Shown: positions 35,949 through 48,400 of the stretch, piece after piece | Numbering within the stretch: position 1 is the stretch's first letter | How the letters are laid out: each line of letters starts with the position of its first letter | Assembly (NCBI GenBank): GCA_022376925.1 | Contig: JAIOJX010000030.1 | Span: 171,177,298 to 171,241,297, forward strand | Source: Tragulus kanchil | Lineage: Eukaryota > Chordata > Mammalia > Artiodactyla > Tragulidae | Direction of reading: 5' to 3' | Length of the DNA stretch: 64,000 nucleotides | The notes under the pieces: generated by a model | What the model was told of the DNA's origin: nothing | Databases searched by the model: none | The model's input: only the letters and a program-made list of their open reading frames with translations | Position numbers and translations under genes: made by a program

Positions 35949-37840
35949 CTGGCCTGTCAGTAGGTGGATGTTGGCAGTCTGTCTTTTCGCCTTGTCTCTG
36001 TAGCATAAATTTTAAGAGAGGGAACATTTATACAAACGTAGAATGGAATAAGAAAAAAAAAAAAAAAAAAACTAACAAGGTGGAAAGCCCAATTTAAAGT
36101 TATTTGCTAAATGAGAAAATAAACTGTTTCTAAAACCTTTCTACATCTAAATGTGGTCTGATCACCGCAGCTCTAGACATGCAATTCCCTACAGCTTTTG
36201 CCCACAACTCTTGGCTCTAATGGGCTATTGACTCAAACTTAATTTGGCTTCCAGGATATGGTTTGTGTGTGTGATGTACAGTCTGCAAGAAACACAGGGC
36301 TAGTTTTGTTTTAGGAAATGAAGATTAATAACCAGCAGCTGGCCCATTTATAACCCTGGGTGTGTGGGACTAAAACAAATTTTTAGATAAATTCATAATC
36401 CCATAAATATTGGTGAAGCAGTAAACTTCTGATTCTAAATTAGTTAAGTTTCTAAAACTATAAAACACTTTTACTGCTGCCTTCCTCTTCTAAAATATCC
36501 AGCTGGGACTTTCAAAGAATAATATCTACTGTCTTCTTTTAAACCAATCTTAATTTTCGTGGAATCTGTTTAGAATGGATTTGTATTAATACTCTACTTC
36601 TTATTTGAAGGATCAGCATAAACTGGTAACTCCTAAGGTGGCATCATCTAATGTGACCATAACACATTTGTGCCGTGTTCTAAGACCAGTCACAACCCAG
36701 TGATAAGTGACAGGCTGCAGTGTGTCAGTTTCACATCCAGTTTTAAATTTTATGTAAAATACTGTCTACTCTATCAAAGGACAGTGAACGCTTGAGAAAT
36801 TTTCTGGGGCATTCATTCTTCATGGTTAACAAGGGTTATTAGAGTCAAATAGTTTTTTCCTTGTGAGTGACATACACGGCATTGTCAGGAACAGAGCCCT
36901 GAAACAAACTGTTTGGATATGAGATGGGCCTCAAATAATCCGTATGATCTTGAATGTATCACTAAAGTCTGAGTCTCAGTTTCTACCTCTGTGAAATGGA
37001 CAAATAAATGGCAGCTAAACTCTTAGCACCTCTTAAAAACATGCTAAACTCACAGTCCACATTTATATTATTAGTATTTCTCCTCATAAGAACTTCTTTT
37101 CTTGTTTCTGGCCTGTCAGTAGGTGGATGTTGGCAGTCTGTCTTTTCGCCTTGTCTCTGTAGCATAAATTTTAAGAGAGGGAACATTTATACAAACGTAG
37201 AATGGAATAAGAAAAAAAAAAAAAAAAAAACTAACAAGGTGGAAAGCCCAATTTAAAGTTATTTGCTAAATGAGAAAATAAACTGTTTCTAAAACCTTTC
37301 TACATCTAAATGTGGTCTGATCACCGCAGCTCTAGACATGCAATTCCCTACAGCTTTTGCCCACAACTCTTGGCTCTAATGGGCTATTGACTCAAACTTA
37401 ATTTGGCTTCCAGGATATGGTTTGTGTGTGTGATGTACAGTCTGCAAGAAACACAGGGCTAGTTTTGTTTTAGGAAATGAAGATTAATAACCAGCAGCTG
37501 GCCCATTTATAACCCTGGGTGTGTGGGACTAAAAAAAATTTTTTAGATAAATTCATAATCCCATAAATATTGGTGAAGCAGTAAACTTCTGATTCTAAAT
37601 TAGTTAAGTTTCTAAAACTATAAAACACTTTTACTGCTGCCTTCCTCTTCTAAAATATCCAGCTGGGACTTTCAAAGAATAATATCTACTGTCTTCTTTT
37701 AAACCAATCTTAATTTTCGTGGAATCTGTTTAGAATGGATTTGTATTAATACTCTACTTCTTATTTGAAGGATCAGCATAAACTGGTAACTCCTAAGGTG
37801 GCATCATCTAATGTGACCATAACACATTTGTGCCGTGTTC
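35521..37840 (+). repeat. tandem pair 11 (about 1.16 kb x 2), shingled with pair 10
   Basis: Copy A is 35521-36679 and copy B is 36680-37840, offset 1159, the longest of the set. The first 428 bp (ctaagaccagtcacaaccca onward) occur three times: 34418-34846, 35521-35948 and 36680-37107. The A19 tract has the same length in both copies. Near 36371 and 37530 the A and T runs differ by one base each. Confidence 0.96.
36053..36071 (+). repeat. A19 homopolymer; copy at 37212-37230
   Basis: Nineteen A in both copies of pair 11. No SINE or LINE body was recognised upstream. Confidence 0.9.
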
Positions 37841-38627
37841 TTACCCTTTTTCAGGTCTGAGTAATCTCCTAGGGGAGAGAGTTTTCACTTTGCATTTTCA
37901 GTGCGATTTTCTCCGTTATGTTCAAATGTGGCTTTGGTCTGGGAAGGTTGCCTTTTCTGTACTCAAGAATCAGAAATCATTGCTTTTGCCTAGTGCTGTA
38001 TTGTTTACAAATCATTTCCTTGTTTTTTGTTCTTTGTCCTAAAACCACTCTTTACCAAACATTGTTATTATTCCTCATGATAAAAACAAGATTTAAAGAT
38101 GTTGGATCACATCCTGAATATTAATATTAACAGGGAGTGGTTGAGATGAAAGATCTCAGGATTCTCAACCTCAGAAAAATCAGTAAATTGTGTTTCCATG
38201 AATGAGTTTCCACTCTGGGCAGCTGTAGCTCAGTTCTACCAGGTGTTTTCTGTAAAATCCGACTCAGAATGGTATCAGGCAGGGGTAGCCAACTGTTGTT
38301 CATAATTGGTTGACGTTTGCTTCTGGAGGCATTAACTTCCCATTTAACTATGTGGATGGGCTGGCAACCATTCTCTTGTGGCCAGAGAAAGTCCTCAGGC
38401 AGAAATATGTGTGATTGAGAGGGGAAACCATGAGCATGCGTGATTTCTGTCCACCGAAGCTGTGGTTTTCACCTTTACCTGGCTGGACAGAGTGATGTGG
38501 GGGTATACACACTGTCTGCTGTGAACCATTTGTTATTTATTGTGAATTTAAATTCTTTATAACCCTTCTTTCAAGGCATCTTTTATCCTCTCTCAGGCCT
38601 GTTGGTTGTTAAGTGACAGAAAACTAA
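37841..38627. other. single-copy non-coding DNA
   Basis: No recognised element. Overlapping frames of 70 and 68 codons look random. Confidence 0.5.
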
Positions 38628-38880
38628 ACCCATGTCTTCTTTATCCATTCCTCTGTTGATGGACATGTTTTGGTTGCTTTAATGTCCTGGCCATTTAAAC
38701 TCAATGAACATTGGGGTACCTGAGTCTTTTTGAACTTTAGTTTTTTTTCTGAGTATTTATGGCCAGGAGTGGGATTGCTGGGTTCTGTGTTAGTTCTATT
38801 TTTAGTTTTTTGAGAAACTTCCATATTGTTCTCCATAGTGACTGTACCAACTGTCATTTCTGTCATTTATTGTTTGAAGA
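38628..38880 (-). mobile_element. LINE-1 3'-region fragment, reverse
   Basis: Reads ctttatccattcctctgttg, then gagtgggattgctgggttct, then ttgagaaacttccatattgt, ending tctccatagtgactgtacca. This is the reverse of the same L1 3' region seen at 1044, but without the terminal part or A tail. Confidence 0.88.
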
Positions 38881-40222
38881 TTTTTCTATGATGAAATTAA
38901 TTTAGAAAAAAAAGAAGAGAAAACTGAACCCAAATTAGCCTTAAATACAGGAGGGATTAATTGGATCATGTAGAAGGAAAGTTCAGAGGGAGATCTGTTT
39001 TGAGTGTTCTCTGGTACAGGAGCCCCTTGTCTCCGGTGGCTGTTTTCAGAATGGCTTTCTTCATGGTCATAAGTGGCTGCTTCCAGCACCTGATTTTATA
39101 TCCTAGGTTCAAATTGAGTAGAAGAGTGCACATTTTGTTTTGTTAGAATACACAGTACAAGTTGTCAGCATCATTCTTACTGGACTGCTCCAGTCACATG
39201 TCCGCCTCTGAACCACTCATTATGTGATGTGATGAGCCAGTTGCCTTAGACCTGTATCTCAGAGCACACCATGAGGCCTTATGGGCTCAAGCTGGGGAGA
39301 AGTGGATCTTCAAAACCCTGCATAAGGAATAATAGATGTCTAGAAACCAAACAACCTCCAGAATAATCACTCAGGAAAATTTCATGTCAGTATTTCGCTC
39401 TAAAAGTCATTTCTTGAAAGTGTTGTAGATGTCTTGAAACAAGAATGGGACAGAGTATAGTGGGCAGTACTCACTAATGGAGCTGTCTTGGTGGTCTCTG
39501 TTCCATGGTTGAGTTGCTGGAGTTTTTGGCCAATTTGATGGCTCCTAGCATGAATATATGTGTTCAGGAAATCCCTAACCTGGTTTGCATTTGTGCAATT
39601 CAGACACAATTCAGAGAGAAGATCCTGAGCATACACTGTGTGCAAGGCGTATGCCCTCTGCAAGTGGTTCATCCCCATGTCGGATGCTCTGCCCCTAAGT
39701 TCTTCTGCTTTCATTCTCTGTTTTGGATGAAACAGGTCAGTCCCTGTAGGCTTCAGTACCCCCATGAGGATGTTGGCAGAGAATGCAGTGCTTTTCATTC
39801 CTTGCTCACCCATCCTTTCAGCATTACAGCCAGCCACTGAGCCCTCATTGACTGCCTTCTGCGTACCATGAAGGAGGCACAGGCTAGTCCACACAAGTGT
39901 TCTTCAAATGACTGATAATCTAGAAGGGGATTATTTAGGGACACGAAACAGATATGGACAAAAATATCTCAAATGTGGAGGAGAAATCAACCAGTGCCAT
40001 TAGTCATAAACAGATGAATCCATATTCATTTCAGAAAGAGAAATGACTTCTGGTTTCCTGGGAGGAATCAAAATGAAATCTGATGGGAAAGGGGGAGCAA
40101 TTAAATTAGTGTTTGCATGTTGGGGTACTTGAAGCACATGGCATCATCAAAGATCTTACTCTGGTAAATCAAAGATATCTGTTTGAAGTGGCAGCTCTTG
40201 CCATTTGGATTATTCTAGATTA
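38881..40222. other. single-copy non-coding DNA
   Basis: It holds the longest open frame in the window, 39400-39894 on the minus strand (164 codons). I see no domain, and an opposing 111-codon frame overlaps it. The composition and the repeat-like phrase at 39843-39990 argue against a gene. Confidence 0.5.
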
Positions 40223-42458
40223 TGGCTGATGTTTAACTCATTCTCTAGGACTATGCCTTTTCTGTCCTGCCAAAGTAAAACATATATATCTAATTTAGTT
40301 CTTATTTTGCCTGATGTGGTCCCAGCAGGACAACTGTCAGTGTTTATTCTCCATCAGGGGTGTGACACCTTGAATGTGAATGAGTCGGTGGAATTAGGCA
40401 GCCCACAGGGCCACTGCCATCATGTCCATTTTGGAGTAAATGAGACACAACACTGAGGTGGAGATGAGATTTCAAGATGGAGACTTAAGAGCCAGAAGGT
40501 AAATATTAAGAACAGATTAGATCATTAGACCATAGAGTTTTGGCAACAAGGACTGTTGTTTATTGCTTTATGTACCTGCCTCCAACCCTGGGTACAAGGT
40601 CTGGCACACAGTAAGTTTTCAGTAAAGGCATTTTGAGTTAATTCCTCAGCTCTGTTTGAAGATCTCACTATTAAAAAGAATCGTGTGTGCACCAACATCC
40701 TCTACCCTGCTGTAAACTCTTAGAAGGCAGGCACCAGGTCTGAAGACTTTGTTCTTCATTGCATCCGTGTGCAGCTTGGAGCACATTGAGGCTACAGGAT
40801 GCTGGTTTATGGTACTTGATGTTGTGAAGAATCAAAATGAACTTCAGCATTCCAGAAATATGAACGAGGGGGTCTCAAAGAGCTTCTTAAATCCTAGTAA
40901 TGTAGAGTATCAACATTTTCAGTTCTGTCTCCCAAATGAATGTTCTTCAAGTTGAACCTCAGTTTTCTTGATCCATAAAATTAAAAGTTGAGCAGAGGGA
41001 AGGTAACATCCAGTGATTTCATAGGACAGTTGCAAGGATAGTGTGAGTTACTATGTGGAAGTAACCAACAGAGGCCTTGGTACACAGTCAGAGTTCAATT
41101 CAATAAACGTCAAGTGGTTTGATAAACTAAGGCAGATCTTGTTTTGAGGTCTGGCTTTTGCCTGTGAATGATATTATTGGCAATACATAGCTAGTGACTT
41201 TTAAATGGATTTCTACTTTCTCTTACTTAAGTAGCTGCTGGTTTTATAGATGGAAGCTTTGAGTAGATGAGCAGAGAGTTTGGTTCTTAATAGAGTCCAT
41301 GTGAGAAAGATCTGAATAAATGTTTTGAGAGGGGGGGGGGGCAGCTCATTGGCTGATGTTTAACTCATTCTCTAGGACTATGCCTTTTCTGTCCTGCCAA
41401 AGTAAAACATATATATCTAATTTAGTTCTTATTTTGCCTGATGTGGTCCCAGCAGGACAACTGTCAGTGTTTATTCTCCATCAGGGGTGTGACACCTTGA
41501 ATGTGAATGAGTCGGTGGAATTAGGCAGCCCACAGGGCCACTGCCATCATGTCCATTTTGGAGTAAATGAGACACAACACTGAGGTGGAGATGAGATTTC
41601 AAGATGGAGACTTAAGAGCCAGAAGGTAAATATTAAGAACAGATTAGATCATTAGACCATAGAGTTTTGGCAACAAGGACTGTTGTTTATTGCTTTATGT
41701 ACCTGCCTCCAACCCTGGGTACAAGGTCTGGCACACAGTAAGTTTTCAGTAAAGGCATTTTGAGTTAATTCCTCAGCTCTGTTTGAAGATCTCACTATTA
41801 AAAAGAATCGTGTGTGCACCAACATCCTCTACCCTGCTGTAAACTCTTAGAAGGCAGGCACCAGGTCTGAAGACTTTGTTCTTCATTGCATCCGTGTGCA
41901 GCTTGGAGCACATTGAGGCTACAGGATGCTGGTTTATGGTACTTGATGTTGTGAAGAATCAAAATGAACTTCAGCATTCCAGAAATATGAACGAGGGGTC
42001 TCAAAGAGCTTCTTAAATCCTAGTAATGTAGAGTATCAACATTTTCAGTTCTGTCTCCCAAATGAATGTTCTTCAAGTTGAACCTCAGTTTTCTTGATCC
42101 ATAAAATTAAAAGTTGAGCAGAGGGAAGGTAACATCCAGTGATTTCATAGGACAGTTGCAAGGATAGTGTGAGTTACTATGTGGAAGTAACCAACAGAGG
42201 CCTTGGTACACAGTCAGAGTTCAATTCAATAAACGTCAAGTGGTTTGATAAACTAAGGCAGATCTTGTTTTGAGGTCTGGCTTTTGCCTGTGAATGATAT
42301 TATTGGCAATACATAGCTAGTGACTTTTAAATGGATTTCTACTTTCTCTTACTTAAGTAGCTGCTGGTTTTATAGATGGAAGCTTTGAGTAGATGAGCAG
42401 AGAGTTTGGTTCTTAATAGGGAGTCCATGTGAGAAAGATCTGAATAAATGTTTTTGAG
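40223..42458 (+). repeat. tandem pair 12 (about 1.13 kb x 2)
   Basis: Copy A is 40223-41329 and copy B is 41350-42458, offset 1127. Both begin tggctgatgtttaactcatt. The join (41330-41349) is a, eleven G, then cagctcat, which neither copy contains elsewhere. Copies differ in the G run after gaacga. Confidence 0.96.
40950..41110 (+). mobile_element. MIR fragment; copy at 42077-42237
   Basis: cagttttcttgatccataaa ... tcataggacagttgcaagga ... cttggtacacagtcagag follows the MIR order in plus orientation. A short L2/MIR-like tail (tggcacacagtaagttttc) also occurs just upstream at 40602-40620. Confidence 0.6.
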
Positions 42459-44478
42459 TCGAAAAGGTGATTGTAGGAGATAATGTTGGTGCCTAGTCCA
42501 GATCTCCTTGGTCCAGCTGGGGCATCCTTGCTCCAGGGCTGAGAGGGCAGGCAGCCAACAGCTCATATCTGTACCCTTCATTGGAGAAACTGCCCACGAC
42601 AGACAGAACTGTCTCACCTGGAAATATCTAAGACATGATATCTCTGATGTCATTGTGTCATGATGTCGCAACCAGTGACAGATGTCAGGGCACCTAAGTT
42701 CCCTTTGCTGCAAGTCAAGGTGACTCTGTGGTGTCACTCACACTTAAGAGCACCCTGTGAGGTCAGCGGAGGCTGGTCCACAGCCAGAACTACATCTCAG
42801 CTGGGCTTCTCCCTATTCTCCCTGCCCTATTTCATTCTTCCTTCCTGAATCAGGATTCTAGTTTCAGACTCTGCTTTTAGGGGTTCCAACCTAAGTTAGA
42901 GATGAACTGGAGTCACAACAGAGAGATGCATTGCTTTGTGTGTGGTTTTCAATACACGGCAGTGTTTTGTTAATAATGGCAGCCAGCACATATATTTCCA
43001 TTTGCATGGTGTTCTTTATTTGCCAACTTCCCCCAAATAGTTACACTGTGGGGCGGGTATTGTTTTCCCCCATTTTTACATTGAGAAAAAGAAGACCCAG
43101 GTTGGTTAACTTGAATCTCTTCAACCCGGGTCCTTTAGCGCCATGCTTTGTCCTCTTCATTCTTGTCTGACTCCTGGTCTGTGTTTCTCTCCGGAAGCAC
43201 TCTTTCAGTTCAGGTCTTTGTTCTGTGGGTGCTGAACCACTGACATTTCTTTGTCATTCACTTCTAAGCACTGAAGCTTCTGGATCACCTTGGATTCCTG
43301 TAGATCTGAAAACAAAGATGAAACAACCCATTCAACATAGCTGATACCATCTGAATATCAGAGTGTTACTACTTTACATACAGGTCTCTGGAAAACTTAG
43401 AGGCTAAAGATGACTTTTACATAACGTTAAATCTTTATAGATGGAAGGGCTTTGAGTAGATGAGCAGAGAGTTTGGTTCTTAATAGGAGTCCATGTGAGA
43501 AAGATCTGAATAAATGTTTTGAGTCGAAAAGGTGATTGTAGGAGATAATGTTGGTGCCTAGTCCAGATCTCCTTGGTCCAGCTGGGGCATCCTTGCTCCA
43601 GGGCTGAGAGGGCAGGCAGCCAACAGCTCATATCTGTACCCTTCATTGGAGAAACTGCCCACGACAGACAGAACTGTCTCACCTGGAAATATCTAAGACA
43701 TGATATCTCTGATGTCATTGTGTCATGATGTCGCAACCAGTGACAGATGTCAGGGCACCTAAGTTCCCTTTGCTGCAAGTCAAGGTGACTCTGTGGTGTC
43801 ACTCACACTTAAGAGCACCCTGTGAGGTCAGCGGAGGCTGGTCCACAGCCAGAACTACATCTCAGCTGGGCTTCTCCCTATTCTCCCTGCCCTATTTCAT
43901 TCTTCCTTCCTGAATCAGGATTCTAGTTTCAGACTCTGCTTTTAGGGGTTCCAACCTAAGTTAGAGATGAACTGGAGTCACAACAGAGAGATGCATTGCT
44001 TTGTGTGTGGTTTTCAATACACGGCAGTGTTTTGTTAATAATGGCAGCCAGCACATATATTTCCATTTGCATGGTGTTCTTTATTTGCCAACTTCCCCCA
44101 AATAGTTACACTGTGGGGCGGGTATTGTTTTCCCCCATTTTTACATTGAGAAAAAGAAGACCCAGGTTGGTTAACTTGAATCTCTTCAACCCGGGTCCTT
44201 TAGCGCCATGCTTTGTCCTCTTCATTCTTGTCTGACTCCTGGTCTGTGTTTCTCTCCGGAAGCACTCTTTCAGTTCAGGTCTTTGTTCTGTGGGTGCTGA
44301 ACCACTGACATTTCTTTGTCATTCACTTCTAAGCACTGAAGCTTCTGGATCACCTTGGATTCCTGTAGATCTGAAAACAAAGATGAAACAACCCATTCAA
44401 CATAGCTGATACCATCTGAATATCAGAGTGTTACTACTTTACATACAGGTCTCTGGAAAACTTAGAGGCTAAAGATGA
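42368..44478 (+). repeat. tandem pair 13 (about 1.07 kb x 2), shingled with pair 12
   Basis: Copy A is 42368-43412 and copy B is 43434-44478, offset 1065, the shortest of the set. Twenty-one bases (43413-43433) lie between. B has two extra G near its start (atggaagggctttg against atggaagctttg). The first 90 bp are also at the end of copy A of pair 12, making three copies. The 132-codon minus-strand frame is duplicated with different N-terminal context only. Confidence 0.95.
43005..43150 (-). mobile_element. probable MIR fragment, reverse; copy at 44070-44215
   Basis: ggtgttctttatttgccaac ... ccccatttttacattgagaa ... aggttggttaacttgaatc follows the order of a reversed MIR, heavily decayed. 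Confidence 0.5.
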
Positions 44479-44805
44479 GCAGTTGGAAGGTGTTCTGCAG
44501 GAAAGATGATCATATTTAATACAAAACAGAATGTAAGAATATCTTTGCATATTACAAATAACCAACTTCTCAGAATTTATTTTTCAGATAAGATAGTGCT
44601 GGGAGAAAAGTCAGGCCTTCCCATGTCCATGTCAGGGAAAGGGTAACATTTAAAAATGCTGATTAATATTAGTCAATGTAACCAGCAAAAAATTATAAAC
44701 TGACTCTAAAAATATGGAGTAGTATAGTTTGCCTGTCTTGGGACTAATAGTTTATGGAGATAGACAGAGGAGAAATATAATATGTATCTCAAGAGTAGAG
44801 GCCTA
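44479..44805. other. single-copy AT-rich non-coding DNA
   Basis: No recognised feature. Confidence 0.5.
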
Positions 44806-44816
44806 TCAAAATAGTT

Positions 44817-45058
44817 AATATATTTTTAAAAATTTTCATCCATCTTTATTCTTTGGCATGTGTGGCCCTCCTATTGCAGTGACCTCTCTTTTGCAGAACC
44901 CTGGCTCTGGGCACATGCATTCCAGAGTGCTGGCTTGTAATTGGACACACTAGTCCAGCCACTCCTCGACACATGGAATCTTCCCAGGCTAGGGATTGAA
45001 CCGGTGCTCCTTGCACTGCAAGGTAGACTCTCTACCCACTGGACCACCAGAGAAGCCC
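44817..45058 (-). mobile_element. tRNA-derived SINE (CHR-like) with 11-bp target-site duplication; truncated copy at 45959-46191
   Basis: It contains catccatctttattctttgg, gcagtgacctctcttttgca and cttgcactgcaaggtagac, ending gaccaccagagaagccc. The duplication tcaaaatagtt is at 44806-44816 and 45059-45069. The duplicate in pair 14 keeps the right-hand repeat but lacks the left-hand one, because that copy starts inside the SINE tail. Confidence 0.92.
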
Positions 45059-47094
45059 TCAAAATAGTTTTATTATACAATCACTGATTTCTACATAGTA
45101 CTGCCTCTGACAGAGGCATAGCAAATTTTATCATGTCTTGTATATAACAAATTTGATACCATGGTAATATGGTGGTCATTGAAAAACAAGGATAAAAATT
45201 TTAGTATTTCAAATCACAGCACAGCTTTAGAGAGAGAGAGAGAGAGCAAGAGACTGCAGATTGATTCATTTAAGAAAGATGATTAAAGATCCTTTACCTA
45301 AATGCTGTCCTTTGCTATGACTTGGTGTTTATTTTTAATTTTTATTTTCTCTGTAACAGTTCAGTACACCATAATACAAGATAATTAGTTCTTGCTTTAG
45401 TGTTTTGGGTCTCAAATATTATCTGTTATATGGTGTAGCAGGAAAATCATTTGATGTGTAGCTGGTGGGTTTTTATTCCCAGTAAGTGGTTATTATTTTT
45501 TAAAAATATTTTGCCCAGCTCGGCAAGTTATAGCAGTCATTGTTTCAAGATATAGCAGTGTTGGCACATCTCAGGTAATGCAAAATTTAAATCTTTCTAG
45601 ATTTAAGGTAGACTTTTTGAGTGCAGTGCAAACAGAGAAGTTTTGAGAGGGACGGCTTTGCAGTTGCCAGAACCTGACCTTTTGAGCTTCTGAGTCCAGA
45701 GCAGTGCGCCCCTGCATTTGCCAACATAGTCTGGGTTTAGCCGAGTACAGGACTGGATGGAACCGGTCTCCATGCCCTCTCAGAACAGATGATGAGCCTC
45801 TAAGAAACATCTGGTTTGGACAAAACAGCAGAAAATCACCTGAAGAAACAGAAATACACATCCCAGCTTCCACAGAAGGAGGAGATTATTGAAATCAAAA
45901 CATGATTGGAAAGAGATCAAGAAATCAGAGTTTCTGGTATTGGAGCAAACTATAAATATTAAAAATTTTCATCCATCTTTATTCTTTGGCATGTGTGGCC
46001 CTCCTATTGCAGTGACCTCTCTTTTGCAGAACCCTGGCTCTGGGCACATGCATTCCAGAGTGCTGGCTTGTAATTGGACACACTAGTCCAGCCACTCCTC
46101 GACACATGGAATCTTCCCAGGCTAGGGATTGAACCGGTGCTCCTTGCACTGCAAGGTAGACTCTCTACCCACTGGACCACCAGAGAAGCCCTCAAAATAG
46201 TTTTATTATACAATCACTGATTTCTACATAGTACTGCCTCTGACAGAGGCATAGCAAATTTTATCATGTCTTGTATATAACAAATTTGATACCATGGTAA
46301 TATGGTGGTCATTGAAAAACAAGGATAAAAATTTTAGTATTTCAAATCACAGCACAGCTTTAGAGAGAGAGAGAGAGAGCAAGAGACTGCAGATTGATTC
46401 ATTTAAGAAAGATGATTAAAGATCCTTTACCTAAATGCTGTCCTTTGCTATGACTTGGTGTTTATTTTTAATTTTTATTTTCTCTGTAACAGTTCAGTAC
46501 ACCATAATACAAGATAATTAGTTCTTGCTTTAGTGTTTTGGGTCTCAAATATTATCTGTTATATGGTGTAGCAGGAAAATCATTTGATGTGTAGCTGGGG
46601 GGGTTTTTATTCCCAGTAAGTGGTTATTATTTTTTAAAAATATTTTGCCCAGCTCGGCAAGTTATAGCAGTCATTGTTTCAAGATATAGCAGTGTTGGCA
46701 CATCTCAGGTAATGCAAAATTTAAATCTTTCTAGATTTAAGGTAGACTTTTTGAGTGCAGTGCAAACAGAGAAGTTTTGAGAGGGACGGCTTTGCAGTTG
46801 CCAGAACCTGACCTTTTGAGCTTCTGAGTCCAGAGCAGTGCGCCCCTGCATTTGCCAACATAGTCTGGGTTTAGCCGAGTACAGGACTGGATGGAACCGG
46901 TCTCCATGCCCTCTCAGAACAGATGATGAGCCTCTAAGAAACATCTGGTTTGGACAAAACAGCAGAAAATCACCTGAAGAAACAGAAATACACATCCCAG
47001 CTTCCACAGAAGGAGGAGATTATTGAAATCAAAACATGATTGGAAAGGGAGATCAAAGAAATCAGAGTTTCATAGGAGTGTATTGGAGCAAACT
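44826..47094 (+). repeat. tandem pair 14 (about 1.13 kb x 2)
   Basis: Copy A is 44826-45951 and copy B is 45959-47094, offset 1133. The last 45 bases of A have lost bases at several points against B (ggaaagagatcaagaaatc against ggaaagggagatcaaagaaa; tttctggtattgg against tttcataggagtgtattgg). The (AG)9 tract is equal in both. The 100-codon frame on the minus strand at 45571 is repeated at 46705. Confidence 0.96.
45229..45246 (+). repeat. (AG)9 microsatellite; copy at 46362-46379
   Basis: Nine AG units in both copies of pair 14. Confidence 0.9.
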
Positions 47095-47149
47095 GGGGTG
47101 TCTTAGGAAACTGCAGGTCTCAGGAAAGACTTGAAAAGTACACTTCTTG

Positions 47150-47449
47150 TGTGATCCTGTGTTCATGTATTTATTCATTTTTGGCTGTGTCAGGATCTTT
47201 TTGTGGGAATCAGGATCTTTTGTTGTGGCATGTAGGCTTCTCTCTAGTTGTGGTGCCTGGGCTCCAGAGCCTGTGGGCTCTGTGGTTGGGGTACACTGGA
47301 TCTCTAGTTAAGGCTTACAGACTCAATACTTGTGCATGGGCTTGGCTGACCTGTGGCCTGTAGAATTTTAGTTCCCCAGCCAGGAATCCAACTCATGACC
47401 CCTACATTGGAAGGCAGATTCTTAACTACTGAACCACCAGGGAAGTCCT
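47150..47449 (-). mobile_element. CHR-2-type SINE, reverse, diverged
   Basis: It reads tttttggctgtgtcaggatc, ctctctagttgtggtgcctg, cccagccaggaatccaactc and ggcagattcttaactactga, ending accaccagggaagtcct. Confidence 0.85.
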
Positions 47450-48400
47450 AAGCAAACTGACTTTGATGTGAAAAACATAAGTTCCTTGGGTGGAGTAGAC
47501 CTTGGGAAACAGGAACATAGGTGTACAGGTAGAGTTTCCCTGGATTCAGTTTCTATCTGAGAAATGGAGGAGGTGGGTCTAAGTGAAGCATCTCAGAGAA
47601 GCCACATTTGCGGACAGCATTTTGTCACTGAGGCAGTGGATTACATTTATAGTATGAACAATCTCACAGTCATTCTTTTTTCCCATTACCTGGAAAGATA
47701 TAAAGACTGAACAAGCTCACCAAAACTTGGGTCAAAGAAAATTTATGCCTGCTTGCAACACACCGTTCACCCCTTGTCCATACCTAGTTCAGAAGAATTT
47801 AACTCCTTCAAAGGCGAGTAATGAAGAGGAACTAGCACAAAACCATAATAGCATCCTACACGAATAAAATAAAAAGAGGAACACAGCAGGAGGAAAAAAG
47901 GTCAAAGATTATAGAAAAGGCTGATGCCTGGTGGGGAGCCAGAGACATTTGCCAGCTTGGCCCCTGAGGAAGAGCCCCACTCTCTCCCCTTTCCACTCCC
48001 TCTGAAAGCCCACTCCCCACCCAGTTTTGGCAAGTGGTTGGGGGTGGGGATAGGTGTACAAATTTGGAATCTCCAAACCAGAGCATCCTGAGCTGAGGCT
48101 GGTGAGGTCGCAGATCTTGTCACATTCCCTCTGTACTCAGAAGGTCACGGGGTTGTACTATAGAAATAGTTGCTGTGGTGTGCACAGGTGGAGAAGGCCA
48201 CATACCTCTTAGAGAGACCTTTCTGGTCCCAGAGACACATTAGAGAACAGCCAGGTGTTTCCATCCTTCGTACAGGGTCACAGAGTGACAGCTAGACCCA
48301 GACAGACCTTGTATTTGATCTGTGGTAAGTGTGAATAGAGGTTGGAGGGAGCATTGATGTTTGCAAGAATTGCTAAGTGAATAGGTGATGATCAACATTA
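47450..48400. other. single-copy non-coding DNA
   Basis: No recognised gene. Minus-strand frames around 47856-48123 overlap each other and look random. Confidence 0.5.

Noticed and set aside
15112..37840. Regularly spaced repeats as a CRISPR-like array or satellite
   Set aside because: Each pair has different content, the genome is mammalian, and there is no common repeat unit.
39400..39894. Longest open frame (164 codons, minus strand)
   Set aside because: No recognisable domain, an overlapping 111-codon frame on the other strand, no promoter or splice context, and partly repeat-like sequence. A frame of this length is expected by chance in 64 kb.
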